DNA of 8,101 nucleotides from Syntrophales bacterium (GTDB taxonomy: Bacteria; Desulfobacterota; Syntrophia; Syntrophales; UBA2192), in contig JALOPC010000216.1 of the NCBI GenBank assembly GCA_025454095.1, positions 1 through 8,101 on the forward strand, given 5' to 3'. Numbering within the stretch: the stretch's first letter is position 1; each line of letters opens with the position of its first letter. Below are positions 1 through 6,779 of this stretch, piece after piece. The notes under the pieces are model-generated. The model was not told the origin of the DNA, searched no databases, and was given only the letters and a program-made list of their open reading frames with translations. Made by a program: the position numbers and the translations under genes.

Positions 1-10
1 GGGGTTCGGG

Positions 11-50
11 AAAAGAAACGGGGACCGGTGAAGTTCACCGATCCCCGTTT
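11..50 (-). terminator. Intrinsic terminator closing the flagellar operon
   Basis: A 17-base-pair inverted repeat (arms 16-32 and 34-50) lies about 40 bases after the stop codon of the last gene. On the minus-strand transcript the only non-Watson-Crick position is a G-U wobble; on the plus strand the same position is a C-A mismatch, so the hairpin is best formed by minus-strand RNA. It is followed on that strand by a T-rich tract (TTTCTTTT, overlapping the base of the stem). The innermost bases would open to make a small loop. This marks the end of the transcription unit. It may work weakly for a converging plus-strand transcript too (GTTTT at 47-51). Confidence 0.85.
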
Positions 51-86
51 TCATCGACGGAATAGACGGAAAAGACCGAATAGACC
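51..86. repeat. Nonamer tandem array, 4 units, between the last gene and the terminator
   Basis: Four 9-base units in perfect register fill the space between the stop of the last gene and the terminator stem. Read on the minus strand the core unit is GGTCTATTC (78-86), followed by GGTCTTTTC, CGTCTATTC and a more degenerate CGTCGATGA. The same core unit occurs on the plus strand at 2495-2530. Function unknown. Confidence 0.75.
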
Positions 87-90
87 TTTT

Positions 91-696
91 TTACTGCGTC
101 GGTTCGGGCCGGTTCGGGGTGCCGGTGATCTCCCGGGCGATCTCGGCGGCCCGCTGGGCGCTGATGTGGCCCCAGATCGCCCCGGCCTTCTTGCTCTTCA
201 TGTTCATGAGGATCCCGGCGGCGAGTTTCTTGTCCATCTTTTCGAGCATGGGGCCTGCCTGGGCCGGCGGCGTGGCTTCGAACACGTTGGCCAGGTCCCG
301 GAGCCTCTTGTCCTCGGCCGCTTTCACGGTGTCGAGCATGCCCGAGAGCCGGTCCTCGAGGCCCTTGAGGGCATCGATCTTTGCGACGATCTCCCCTTTG
401 AGGGCCTGCAGTTTTTTCTCCTCCTCCTTGATCGCGCCCTCGCGGCTGTCGAGCTGCTTCTCGCGCTCGGCAAGCGACGCGGCGAGTTTCCGTTCCCGCG
501 CCAGACTGTCCTCGGCGGATTCCCGCGCGGGGGCCTTTTCCGCGGTCTTCGGGGACACGTTGGCAACGGCGTGATCGAGATCGAGGACCGAGGAGGCTTC
601 GGGCAGCATGTTCTGCAGAACGCCGCCCGCCGCCGCGATCTTGATGACAATCAGCGCCACGACGAGGATTTCACAGATTCGGATCAGTCTTTTCAT
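91..696 (-). CDS. MotE-like flagellar protein (TM anchor, coiled coil, MgtE N-terminal-like domain)
   Basis: A 201-residue protein with an N-terminal membrane segment (about residues 7-24, led by a basic MKRLIR), a linker, a charged coiled coil (about 64-130) and a C-terminal helical domain (about 130-190) that resembles the MgtE N-terminal fold, with ANVFEATPPAQAGPMLEKMD then GILMNMKSKKAGAIW. This is the architecture of MotE, a periplasmic MotC chaperone in Sinorhizobium, and of the YlxF-type genes that follow fliJ in many flagellar operons. The segment after the membrane helix should be periplasmic. The start ATG lies inside the end of fliJ (26-base overlap), with an AAGAGGT ribosome-binding site six bases upstream, which points to translational coupling. 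It is the last gene before the terminator. No Mg2+ channel domain is present, so it is not MgtE itself. Its exact role in this organism is inferred from context; family assignment is fairly secure. Confidence 0.82.
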   Translation of the reverse strand: MKRLIRICEILVVALIVIKIAAAGGVLQNMLPEASSVLDLDHAVANVSPKTAEKAPARESAEDSLARERKLAASLAEREKQLDSREGAIKEEEKKLQALKGEIVAKIDALKGLEDRLSGMLDTVKAAEDKRLRDLANVFEATPPAQAGPMLEKMDKKLAAGILMNMKSKKAGAIWGHISAQRAAEIAREITGTPNRPEPTQ

Positions 697-1135
697 CGCC
701 GGACCTCTTCAGAAACCGGATAATGCCCTGTTCGTTCAATTCCACGGATTCCTTGTGGTTCCACTCTTTCCAGTACTGCTCGAACTTCTTCTGCCGGAGG
801 ATCTCCATGATCTTGCGCCGCTTCATGGCCTCCGCGAGTTCCTCCCGCTTGCCCTCGAGGGCCTTCTCCCGGTCGGCGATGAGGACCACCTGGCTGACCT
901 CCCGCTGCCGAAGGCCCCGGATGTAGCCGAAGGCGAGACCGATCTCGCCGGCATTCAGGCTCCCTTCCTGCCGGCGCATCAGCTCCGCCAGCACGGCCGC
1001 TTTTTCGCCGCGGATCGAGTGAAGCCGCTCCTTCTCGAGCTCGAGGCCCCGGACCTGCTCGGAAAATTCCTGCAGGACCTGCTCCTCCGCCAGCTTGCGG
1101 ACATTCAGGATCTGTTCGAAACGAAACCGGAACAC
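671..1135 (-). CDS. fliJ: Flagellar export protein FliJ
   Basis: A 154-residue, almost wholly helical, highly charged protein, the usual length for FliJ. It opens with the family-typical MFRFRFEQILNVRK and has the conserved late helix RRKIMEILRQKKFEQYWKEW followed by a basic/acidic tail. FliJ forms the antiparallel coiled coil that inserts as a central stalk in the FliI hexamer, contacts FlhA, and helps recycle export chaperones at the cytoplasmic face of the export gate. The start is GTG, chosen because the conserved N-terminus begins there and an AGAGGG motif lies about seven bases upstream. It follows fliI by 39 bases and overlaps the next gene by 26. Sequence similarity in FliJ is always weak, so position after fliI carries much of the weight. 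Confidence 0.9.
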   Translation of the reverse strand: MFRFRFEQILNVRKLAEEQVLQEFSEQVRGLELEKERLHSIRGEKAAVLAELMRRQEGSLNAGEIGLAFGYIRGLRQREVSQVVLIADREKALEGKREELAEAMKRRKIMEILRQKKFEQYWKEWNHKESVELNEQGIIRFLKRSGDEKTDPNL

Positions 1136-1167
1136 GCTTACCCTCTTACCTTTTTACCTTCTCACCC
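1136..1167. repeat. Octamer tandem array in the fliI-fliJ gap, carrying the fliJ ribosome-binding site
   Basis: Four 8-base units fill most of the 39-base gap. On the minus strand the two best units are AGGTAAAA and AGGTAAGA, flanked by GGGTGAGA and GGGTAAGC. The AGAGGG that serves as the fliJ ribosome-binding site spans the junction of the last two units, directly before the GTG start. Confidence 0.65.
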
Positions 1168-1174
1168 TGCGGCC

Positions 1175-2491
1175 TCACTGAAACAATGCGTAGAGCTGCC
1201 GCCGGCTCTCCTCGAACCCCACCTTTTCGTTCATGTCCTGCTTCAGATAGCCGTTGACCCGATCGATCATCCGGATCGCGTAGTCGATCTCGGGGCTGCT
1301 TCCCGCCACGTAGGCGCCGATGTTGACGAGGTCCTCGGCCTTGCGGTACGTGGCGATGATGTTCAGGAGGTCGTTGGCGCGCTTGCGCTGCTCGCCGTCC
1401 ACAATGTCGATCATGACGCGGCTGACGCTCTCGAGCACGTCCACGGCCGGATAGTGATTCTTCGCGGCGATGGCGCGCGAAAGCGCGATGTGCCCGTCCA
1501 GGATGGAACGCGCCGCATCGGCGATGGGCTCGTTGAAGTCGTCGCCCTCCACGAGGACGGTGTAGAGCCCGGTGATGCTGCCCCGCCCCTCGACGGGACC
1601 CGTCCGTTCCAGCAGCTTCGGCAGGAGGCTGAAGACCGACGGCGTGTATCCCTTCGTGGCCGGCGGCTCTCCGACGGAGAGACCCACCTCCCGCTGAGCC
1701 ATGGCAAAGCGGGTGAGCGAGTCGACCATGAGGAGCACGTCGGCGCCCTGGTCGCGAAAATACTCGGCCACGGACGTCGCCACATAGGCCGCCCGCATGC
1801 GGATCAGCGGGTGGCGGTCGGAGGTCGCGACGATCACGACGGACCGCCTCAGCCCCTCGGGCCCCAGGTTCTTCTCGACGAACTCGCGGACCTCGCGCCC
1901 GCGCTCGCCGATCAGGCCGATGACGTTCACGTCGGCCTTCGTGTAGCGGGCGATCATGCCCATGAGAATGCTCTTCCCCACGCCGGAACCGGAGAAGATG
2001 CCCATTTTCTGCCCCTTGCCGCAGGACAACAGACCGTTGAGGGCGCGGATGCCCAGATCCATGGGCTCCGCGATCCGCCCCCTCATCAGGGGGTTGATCG
2101 GCTCGGCGTACAGCGGGTAGTCGTCCTCCAGCTCGACGGGGCCCCGGCCGTCGATGGGGTTGCCCAGGCCGTCGATGATCCGGCCCAGAAGCTTTTTCCC
2201 GACCGCGATCGACGCCTTGCGGCCGAGCGAGACGATCTTGCAGCCCGGGCCCACGCCCTGGAGGTGGTCCAGCGGCATGAGGAGGACCTTCCCCTTGCGG
2301 AACCCCACCACTTCGGCCCGGAGCGTTTCGCAGGCCCCGCCGTTCGCGAAGATGTTGCACATCTCGCCGACGGAACTCGCGGGCCCGTGCCCCTCGACCA
2401 TGAGGCCGATGATCTCGCTCACCGTCCCGTTCACCTTGATCGGGTTGATCTGGTCGAGGATGCGGTTGTAGCGGTTGAAGTCCAGCGTCAT
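1175..2491 (-). CDS. fliI: Flagellum-specific export ATPase FliI
   Basis: A 438-residue F1-beta-like ATPase of the usual FliI length. The phosphate-binding loop is SGSGVGKS (residues 167-174), GERGREV follows at 195-201, and the Walker B strand is DVLLMVDSLTRFA (251-263, Asp257). The FliI/SctN signature GEPPATKGYTPSVFSLLPKLLERTG spans about 274-298, and EGRGSITGLYTVLVEGDDFNEPI gives the next conserved block. An N-terminal beta-barrel region (about 18-85) and a helical C-terminal region (about 375-438) complete the fold. The protein hydrolyses ATP as a hexamer at the base of the flagellar type III export gate, with FliH as regulator and FliJ as stalk. Start ATG at 2491 gives the usual short N-terminus (MTLDFNRYNRILDQINPIKV). 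The ribosome-binding site is weak and falls in a repeat array. It could be mistaken for a virulence-type SctN, but the flagellar neighbours settle it. Confidence 0.98.
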   Translation of the reverse strand: MTLDFNRYNRILDQINPIKVNGTVSEIIGLMVEGHGPASSVGEMCNIFANGGACETLRAEVVGFRKGKVLLMPLDHLQGVGPGCKIVSLGRKASIAVGKKLLGRIIDGLGNPIDGRGPVELEDDYPLYAEPINPLMRGRIAEPMDLGIRALNGLLSCGKGQKMGIFSGSGVGKSILMGMIARYTKADVNVIGLIGERGREVREFVEKNLGPEGLRRSVVIVATSDRHPLIRMRAAYVATSVAEYFRDQGADVLLMVDSLTRFAMAQREVGLSVGEPPATKGYTPSVFSLLPKLLERTGPVEGRGSITGLYTVLVEGDDFNEPIADAARSILDGHIALSRAIAAKNHYPAVDVLESVSRVMIDIVDGEQRKRANDLLNIIATYRKAEDLVNIGAYVAGSSPEIDYAIRMIDRVNGYLKQDMNEKVGFEESRRQLYALFQ

Positions 2492-2494
2492 TCA

Positions 2495-2530
2495 GGTCTG
2501 TCCGGTCTATTCGGTCTATTCGGTCAGTGC
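2495..2530. repeat. Nonamer tandem array, 4 units, in the fliH-fliI gap
   Basis: Four 9-base units in register on the plus strand; the two central ones are identical copies of GGTCTATTC, flanked by GGTCTGTCC and GGTCAGTGC. The array begins three bases outside the fliI start codon, so in the transcript it is the region where the fliI ribosome-binding site should be. It is the same unit as at 51-86, in the opposite orientation. The rest of the 70-base gap shows nothing recognisable. Confidence 0.8.
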
Positions 2531-2561
2531 CCTCAAATGCCCTCGTCCGAGGTTACGGGCG

Positions 2562-3245
2562 TCAGGCTTTCTGGCCGTTCTGCAAAAACGCCTTCAGGAT
2601 CTCCTCGAGCTGCTGCTCCAGGGTCGCGTCGATCTCGCCGAAGGCCGTCTCGATCACGGCGCCCCCGGCGCTGATGCCCTCGTCCGCTTCCAGCACGATC
2701 GAGCGGATCCCCTCGAAGCCCGCGATGAGGGCCGGGGTCAGCTTCGAGACCCGCTCGTGGTCCTGCGGGTTGAGCCGGATCTTGATTCGGTCTCTGTCCA
2801 GGACGCTCTTGACGGCCTCCCGCAGGATGCCGAGGATCACGTCGCGGTCCATCGCCACCTCCCGGCGTACGACCTTCCGCGCCACGGCGATGACGAGCTT
2901 GAGCACCTTCGCTTCCCCGCGTTCCAGGATGCTCCGGCGGATGTTCTCCACCTCGAGAAGCAGTTTCTTCAGGGACTCGGCCGTCGCGGCCAGTTCCTTC
3001 TCCCGCGTCTCGCAGCCCTTGCGGAACCCCTCGGCATGGCCCCTCTCGTAGGCATGCTTCACGGCGGCCTCGATCTTCTTCTCCGACTCGACGAGGATCT
3101 CCTCGACCCGGGAGCGGCGCGGAGCGGGGCCCTGGGAGAGGTTCTCGCAGCCGAAGTCGGCCGGCACGAAGCGGGCCTTCTCCGTCCGGGGACCGTCTAC
3201 GACCTTGACGTTCTTGGACTTGATGACCCGGTTAGACGAATGCAT
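2562..3245 (-). CDS. fliH: Flagellar assembly protein FliH
   Basis: A 227-residue protein of normal FliH length. The diagnostic feature is a GxxxG run, AYERGHAEGFRKGCE, with glycines at residues 69, 73 and 77 inside a long helix (about 48-105). The C-terminal domain (about 110-220) carries the FliH/SctL pattern LKLVIAVARKVVRREV, then the DRIKIRLNPQDHERV strand-turn block and the FGEIDATLEQQLEEI end. FliH dimers bind the N-terminus of FliI, restrain its ATPase and tether it to the C-ring. The paired tryptophans that anchor the Salmonella protein near its N-terminus are not visible here. The ATG overlaps the end of fliG by 14 bases in another frame and has a strong GAGGAGGG ribosome-binding site just upstream (3248-3255), which supports both the start and coupled translation. 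FliH families diverge quickly; the motif plus position between fliG and fliI make the call firm. Confidence 0.95.
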   Translation of the reverse strand: MHSSNRVIKSKNVKVVDGPRTEKARFVPADFGCENLSQGPAPRRSRVEEILVESEKKIEAAVKHAYERGHAEGFRKGCETREKELAATAESLKKLLLEVENIRRSILERGEAKVLKLVIAVARKVVRREVAMDRDVILGILREAVKSVLDRDRIKIRLNPQDHERVSKLTPALIAGFEGIRSIVLEADEGISAGGAVIETAFGEIDATLEQQLEEILKAFLQNGQKA

Positions 3246-4182
3246 CGCCCTCCTCGCGCAGCAGCTGGATGCGGCCTTCGGCCTCGAGCCGCTTGCAGAT
3301 GTCCAGGATGGCCCGCTGGCTCTTCTCCACCTCGGAGAGGCGCACGGGCGGCATCATCTCGATGTCTTCCTTCAGCATCTCGGCGCCGCGCTTGGACATG
3401 TTCTTGAAGACCTTCTCGCGGCCCTCCGCGACGACGACCTTGAGGGCCTTGGCGAGATCCTCGCTCGAGACCTCGCGCAGCAGCTCCTGCATGCTGCGGT
3501 CGTCGAGCTTCAGGATGTCGTCGAAGGTGAACATCAGCCCGCGGATCTCCGCGGCCAGGTCGGGGTCGGACCCGTCGAGGGAAGAGATGATCGCGCTCTC
3601 GCTCGTGCGGTTCATCCGGTTGAGAATCTCCGCCATGAGCCGCACGCCACCGATCTCTTTCTCGCTGGCGGCCCCGGAGATCAGCTCGCTCTCGAGCGTC
3701 TCGGCCACGTCCTCGATCAGGTCCGTGGGCACGCTCTTGAGGCTCGCCATCCTCCGCACGATCTCGATCTGCATCTCCGGGCCGAGGGACTCCATGATCT
3801 CGGCGGCCTGCTCGGGCCTCAGGTGGGCCAGGATGAGCGCCGTGGTCTGCGGGTGCTCCATCTTCGTGAATTCCTTCATGATCTTGTCCTTCTCGTCCTC
3901 CAGGGCCGTGAGGATGCTCCCGGCCTGTTCGGGGCCCAGGGCCTTCAGGACGATGTTCTTCGCCACGTCCTCCTTGACGGAAACGATCCCGCCCTTTTCC
4001 TTCGCGAGGTCGCAGAACTCCTTGGCGACGGTCTGGACGTCGCCCGCCGAGATGCTCGTGATCCGGCTCATGTACTTGCTGATGCGGCGGACCTCCGCGG
4101 CCCGGAGATTCTTCATCACCGACGCCGCCAGTTCCTCGTCGAGGGAGAGCAGAAGGATGGCTGCCTTTTCTTCGTTGTTCAT
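3232..4182 (-). CDS. fliG: Flagellar motor switch protein FliG
   Basis: A 316-residue rotor protein. It has the N-terminal FliF-binding domain (KAAILLLSL at 6-14), the middle armadillo domain with the family hallmark EHPQT (109-113), a hinge before MFTF (217-220), and the C-terminal torque domain. In the torque helix the charged positions that meet the stator are present: Lys248, Arg265, the acidic pair Glu272-Asp273 (usually Asp-Asp) and Arg281 of PPVRLSEVE. FliG sits on the cytoplasmic face of the MS ring, converts stator force to rotation and sets rotation direction with FliM. The protein is slightly shorter than the usual 330-345 residues, the difference being at the N-terminus; no better upstream start is seen because the preceding bases are a repeat array. 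The ribosome-binding site is weak. It overlaps fliH by 14 bases. Confidence 0.98.
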   Translation of the reverse strand: MNNEEKAAILLLSLDEELAASVMKNLRAAEVRRISKYMSRITSISAGDVQTVAKEFCDLAKEKGGIVSVKEDVAKNIVLKALGPEQAGSILTALEDEKDKIMKEFTKMEHPQTTALILAHLRPEQAAEIMESLGPEMQIEIVRRMASLKSVPTDLIEDVAETLESELISGAASEKEIGGVRLMAEILNRMNRTSESAIISSLDGSDPDLAAEIRGLMFTFDDILKLDDRSMQELLREVSSEDLAKALKVVVAEGREKVFKNMSKRGAEMLKEDIEMMPPVRLSEVEKSQRAILDICKRLEAEGRIQLLREEGDAFV

Positions 4183-4191
4183 TTCACAACC

Positions 4192-4240
4192 CAGGGTTCG
4201 GGGATCGGGTCTAGGGGATCGGGTTCGACGGTACGGGGAT
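4192..4240. repeat. Heptamer tandem array, 7 units, just upstream of fliG
   Basis: Seven degenerate 7-base units run in unbroken register on the plus strand. CGGGGAT occurs exactly twice (4199-4205 and 4234-4240), with variants CGGGTCT, AGGGGAT and CGGGTTC between; the sixth unit (GACGGTA) is the poorest. The array lies in the 117-base fliF-fliG gap and begins ten bases before the fliG start codon. A second array of the complementary type follows at 4261-4296. Confidence 0.8.
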
Positions 4241-4260
4241 TTTCATGTTTCTCGTTTCTT

Positions 4261-4296
4261 TACCCCTATACCCTGAACCCGGGACCCGATACCCGT
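4261..4296. repeat. Heptamer tandem array of opposite sense, just after fliF
   Basis: Five units with an ACCC core: TACCCCT (4261-4267), one extra base, then TACCCTG, AACCCGG, GACCCGA and TACCCGT in strict 7-base steps from 4269. This is the complementary pattern to the array at 4192-4240, from which it is separated by about 20 T-rich bases, so the two could fold back on each other; for example ATCGGGTC at 4204-4211 is matched by GACCCGAT at 4283-4290. Confidence 0.75.
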
Positions 4297-4299
4297 CTG

Positions 4300-5874
4300 T
4301 CACTTGATCCAGTTCCTCAACAGCTCGGCAAATCGCTTGGAGTCCGCCGACGCCATGTGCCGCACGATGTCGGACTCCGTCAGCTCGCGGGACGCCTGCG
4401 GGGCGCCGAGAGAAAGCGTCACGCCGTCGCCGCCCTTGAGCTCGCCCACGGCCGCGGGCATTTCCCGGATCGAGACATCCGTCTGCCGACCCCGCTCGGC
4501 CAGCATGCGCACGAGGGGCTTCACGACGAAGAGCGCCGCCAGGACGACCACGGCCAGGATGACGAGATACCGGACGAGCGGCATGAAGGCCGCCAGCTTG
4601 TCCATCCAGGACTTCTCGGGCAGGTCGGAGGACAGGTCCACCTTCTTGAAGGGGACGTTGGACACCACGACCTGGTCGCCGCGCTTGACGTCGAACCCCG
4701 CAGACTTCTTCACCAGGTCCTCCAGCGCGGTCAGCTCCTTCTCGGGGCGCGGCTGGTATTCCTCGGCGCCCTTGTCGTTCTTCGCGTAGGTACCGTCGAC
4801 GAGCACGGCGATGGAGAGCTTCTTCACGTCCCCCACGGGCATGACGGTCTTGTTGACCGTGCGGCTGATCTCGTAGTTGATCGTCTCGTCGGACTTCTCG
4901 CGGTTGGAACCGGCCGGCCGCGGCGCCGCCGCCTGCCTGCCCGTCACCGCGACGGTGCTCTCGCCCGCCCCGCCGGACGTGCTGCCCGACTTCTCCTGCG
5001 AGCGCTGCACGCTGCGGATGGCGGGCTCCTCGGAGTCGTACTTCTCCTCCGTCTTTTCCATCACCCGGAAGTCCAGGTCGGCGGAGATGCGCACGACGGC
5101 CTTGCCCTCGCCGACGACCTTCTCCAGCATGGAGGTGATGCGGCTCGTGAGGTCCTTCTCGACGTTTTTCTTGTACTCGATCTGCGAGTTGGACAGCTGG
5201 GCCATCTCGCCGCCCTCGGTCACCCTGGAGAGGACCTTCCCGCTGGAATCGACGATCATGACGTCCCGGGGGCTCATCCCCTCGATGGAGCTCGAGACCA
5301 GGTGGGCGACGCCCTGGATTTGCTGTTCGCTGAGACTGCGGCCGCTCTTGAGCTTCACGATGACCGAGGCCGTGGGCTTCTTCTGGTCCTCGGAGAAGAG
5401 GGATTTTTTCGGGATGGCCAGGTGCACGCGGCTCTGCTGAATCTCGTCGAGGCTGTTGATCGTCCGGGTCAGCTCGCCCTGGAGGGCGCGCTGCAGGTTG
5501 AGCTGCTGGACGAACTCGGTGACGCCGAGGTTCTTCGTGTCGAAGATCTCGAAGCCCACCCCGCCGCCCTTCGGGAGTCCCGAGGCGGCCAGTTCGAGCC
5601 GCAGCTGCGACACCTGCTCGCCGGGCACCGAGATCGTGTCCCCGCCGGGGGAGAGCTGGTAGGGGATCTTCTTCTCCTGGAGCCGCGACGTGATCTGCCC
5701 GGCGTCCTCGGTGGAGAGGTTCGTGAAGAGGACCCTGTAGTCCGGCTGGTTGATGAAGACGACGGCCAGCGCGATGCTGGCCAGCGTCGCGGCGGCGGCG
5801 GCGAGAATCGTGAGTTTCCGGGCGGCCGGAAGGGACTGGAACCCCTTCCACATCTGCGAGAAAAGCTGATCCAT
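4300..5874 (-). CDS. fliF: Flagellar MS-ring protein FliF
   Basis: A 524-residue membrane protein of normal FliF length. The first membrane helix is at about 22-41 and the second at about 433-452. Between them lie the secretin-like ring-building motifs: PDYRVLFTNLS (44-54), the SRVHLAIPKKSLF block (148-160) with KKPTASVIVKL (165-175), the beta-collar insert rich in Ser, Gly and Ala (about 285-330), NYEISRTVNKTV (333-344), and RGDQVVVSNVPF (398-409). The cytoplasmic tail ends in ESDIVRHMASADSKRFAELLRNWIK, the expected FliG-binding helices. FliF forms the MS ring in the inner membrane, the first structure of the basal body and housing of the export gate. The start ATG has AGAGGG about 11 bases upstream, a slightly long spacing. 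It lies 116 bases after fliE and 117 before fliG. Confidence 0.98.
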   Translation of the reverse strand: MDQLFSQMWKGFQSLPAARKLTILAAAAATLASIALAVVFINQPDYRVLFTNLSTEDAGQITSRLQEKKIPYQLSPGGDTISVPGEQVSQLRLELAASGLPKGGGVGFEIFDTKNLGVTEFVQQLNLQRALQGELTRTINSLDEIQQSRVHLAIPKKSLFSEDQKKPTASVIVKLKSGRSLSEQQIQGVAHLVSSSIEGMSPRDVMIVDSSGKVLSRVTEGGEMAQLSNSQIEYKKNVEKDLTSRITSMLEKVVGEGKAVVRISADLDFRVMEKTEEKYDSEEPAIRSVQRSQEKSGSTSGGAGESTVAVTGRQAAAPRPAGSNREKSDETINYEISRTVNKTVMPVGDVKKLSIAVLVDGTYAKNDKGAEEYQPRPEKELTALEDLVKKSAGFDVKRGDQVVVSNVPFKKVDLSSDLPEKSWMDKLAAFMPLVRYLVILAVVVLAALFVVKPLVRMLAERGRQTDVSIREMPAAVGELKGGDGVTLSLGAPQASRELTESDIVRHMASADSKRFAELLRNWIK

Positions 5875-5959
5875 GGGTGGTTGATCCCTCTATCCTTCAG
5901 GAGAATTTCAGTACCCGTCATCGGAGCGCGCAATCCAGATCGAGGTGGAGCAGGAACCG

Positions 5960-5980
5960 CCGCAGATGACAGAGGGCAGA
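5960..5980. repeat. Short heptamer array in the fliE-fliF gap
   Basis: Three 7-base units ending in CAGA (CCGCAGA, TGACAGA, GGGCAGA) stand in register just after the fliE stop codon. With only three units and four constant bases this is weak on its own; it is listed because the other gaps carry clearer arrays of the same period. No gene, promoter or terminator is seen in the rest of the 116-base gap. Confidence 0.4.
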
Positions 5981-5990
5981 AACCGGAGCG

Positions 5991-6296
5991 CTAGACCTGC
6001 ATTCGCATGACTTCCTGGTACGCTTCCAGGATCTTGTTCCGGACCTGCATCATGGCCCGGAAGGACAGGTCGGCCTTCTCGAGCGCGATCATCGCCTCGT
6101 GGATGCTTCCCGACTGGCCGAGCTGTACGTTCGTGATCGCCTTGTCGGCGCTGTTCTGCAGCTGGTTGATCTCGGTGACCGCCTGCTTCAGCATGTCTCC
6201 GAAAACACCCTGCGGCTTGCCCGGGCTGCTCGCGGGAGGCTTGACCGTCTGCGTGGAGGGCTGGAAGACTTCGTGCCGCGTCGTGACCCTGTTCAT
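5991..6296 (-). CDS. fliE: Flagellar hook-basal body complex protein FliE
   Basis: A 101-residue protein, usual FliE length. The N-terminal third is variable and proline/serine-rich; the conserved part begins at FGDMLKQAVTEINQLQNSADKA (about 32-53) and ends with the strongly conserved SFRAMMQVRNKILEAYQEVMRMQV (78-101), the FliE signature. FliE joins the MS ring and export gate to the proximal rod and is one of the first proteins exported. An AAGGAG ribosome-binding site (6305-6310) lies eight bases before the ATG. It follows flgC by 57 bases, a gap in which nothing notable is seen, and precedes fliF, the canonical order. Confidence 0.97.
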   Translation of the reverse strand: MNRVTTRHEVFQPSTQTVKPPASSPGKPQGVFGDMLKQAVTEINQLQNSADKAITNVQLGQSGSIHEAMIALEKADLSFRAMMQVRNKILEAYQEVMRMQV

Positions 6297-6353
6297 GCTC
6301 CGTGCTCCTTCACCGGCCTGAGGGACTCTGCGCCCCGGGCCTTTCCTGATCCG

Positions 6354-6779
6354 TTACTTGCCGATGTCGAGGGCCTTGAGAACCATGTTCTTCGAGGCGT
6401 CCATGGCCGTCACGCAGGCCTCGTAGGCCCGGTTGGCCGTGATCATGTCGGCCATCTCCGTGACCACGTTCACGTTGGGGTAGGTGACGAACCCCTGTTC
6501 GTCGGCATTGGGGTGCGTGGGGTCGTGGACCTTCTTCAATCCCTCCGCATCCTCGATGACCTCCTGCACCTTCACCTGGGAAAGCGCGTCGTTGAGGGCC
6601 GCGCCGAACTTGCCGTTCGCGGGCTCGGCGGCCAGCACGGCAACCTTCCTCTTGTAGGGTCCCCCTTCCGGGGTCTGAATCGTGCTCGCGTTGGCGAGGT
6701 TGCTCACGATGACATCCATCTTCTTGCGCTGGGCCGTGAGCCCCGAGGCGCAGATGTCGAAGGACGTGATGAAATCCAT
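6354..6779 (-). CDS. flgC: Flagellar proximal rod protein FlgC
   Basis: A 141-residue rod protein. The N-terminal rod motif is FDICASGLTAQRKKMDVIVSNLANAST (7-33), followed by the FlgC-specific TPEGGPYKRK (36-45). The C-terminal block YPNVNVVTEMADMITANRAYEACVTAMDASKNMVLKALDIGK (100-141) is typical. FlgC subunits assemble, with FlgB and FlgF, the periplasmic drive shaft through the export gate. The open frame runs upstream to 7241, but the family N-terminus, the GGGAGA ribosome-binding site (6787-6792) and the one-base TAATG overlap with the flgB stop fix the start at 6779. Confidence 0.98.
   Translation of the reverse strand: MDFITSFDICASGLTAQRKKMDVIVSNLANASTIQTPEGGPYKRKVAVLAAEPANGKFGAALNDALSQVKVQEVIEDAEGLKKVHDPTHPNADEQGFVTYPNVNVVTEMADMITANRAYEACVTAMDASKNMVLKALDIGK

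Noticed and set aside
28..723. 231-residue plus-strand frame at the left edge
   Set aside because: Starts inside the terminator hairpin and runs antisense to the MotE-like gene, with no plausible domain.
608..2674. 688-residue open frame on the plus strand opposite fliI and fliJ
   Set aside because: Same reason: mirror of strongly supported genes, low-complexity composition, no domain.
4192..4296. Possible CRISPR array or intrinsic terminator in the fliF-fliG gap
   Set aside because: Units are 7 bases with no spacers, so not CRISPR. The paired arrays are imperfect and not followed by a T tract on the minus strand, so a terminator is not supported, and fliG must be expressed with its neighbours.
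4211..5851. 546-residue minus-strand frame within fliF and the following gap
   Set aside because: An alternative frame of fliF with no domain; fliF itself is intact, so this is not a frameshift product.
3205..5994. 929-residue open frame on the plus strand opposite fliF and fliG
   Set aside because: It is antisense to two unmistakable flagellar genes, has no recognisable domain, is dominated by Leu, Arg, Asp, His and Gly, and spans the heptamer arrays. GC-rich codon bias keeps the opposite frame free of stops.
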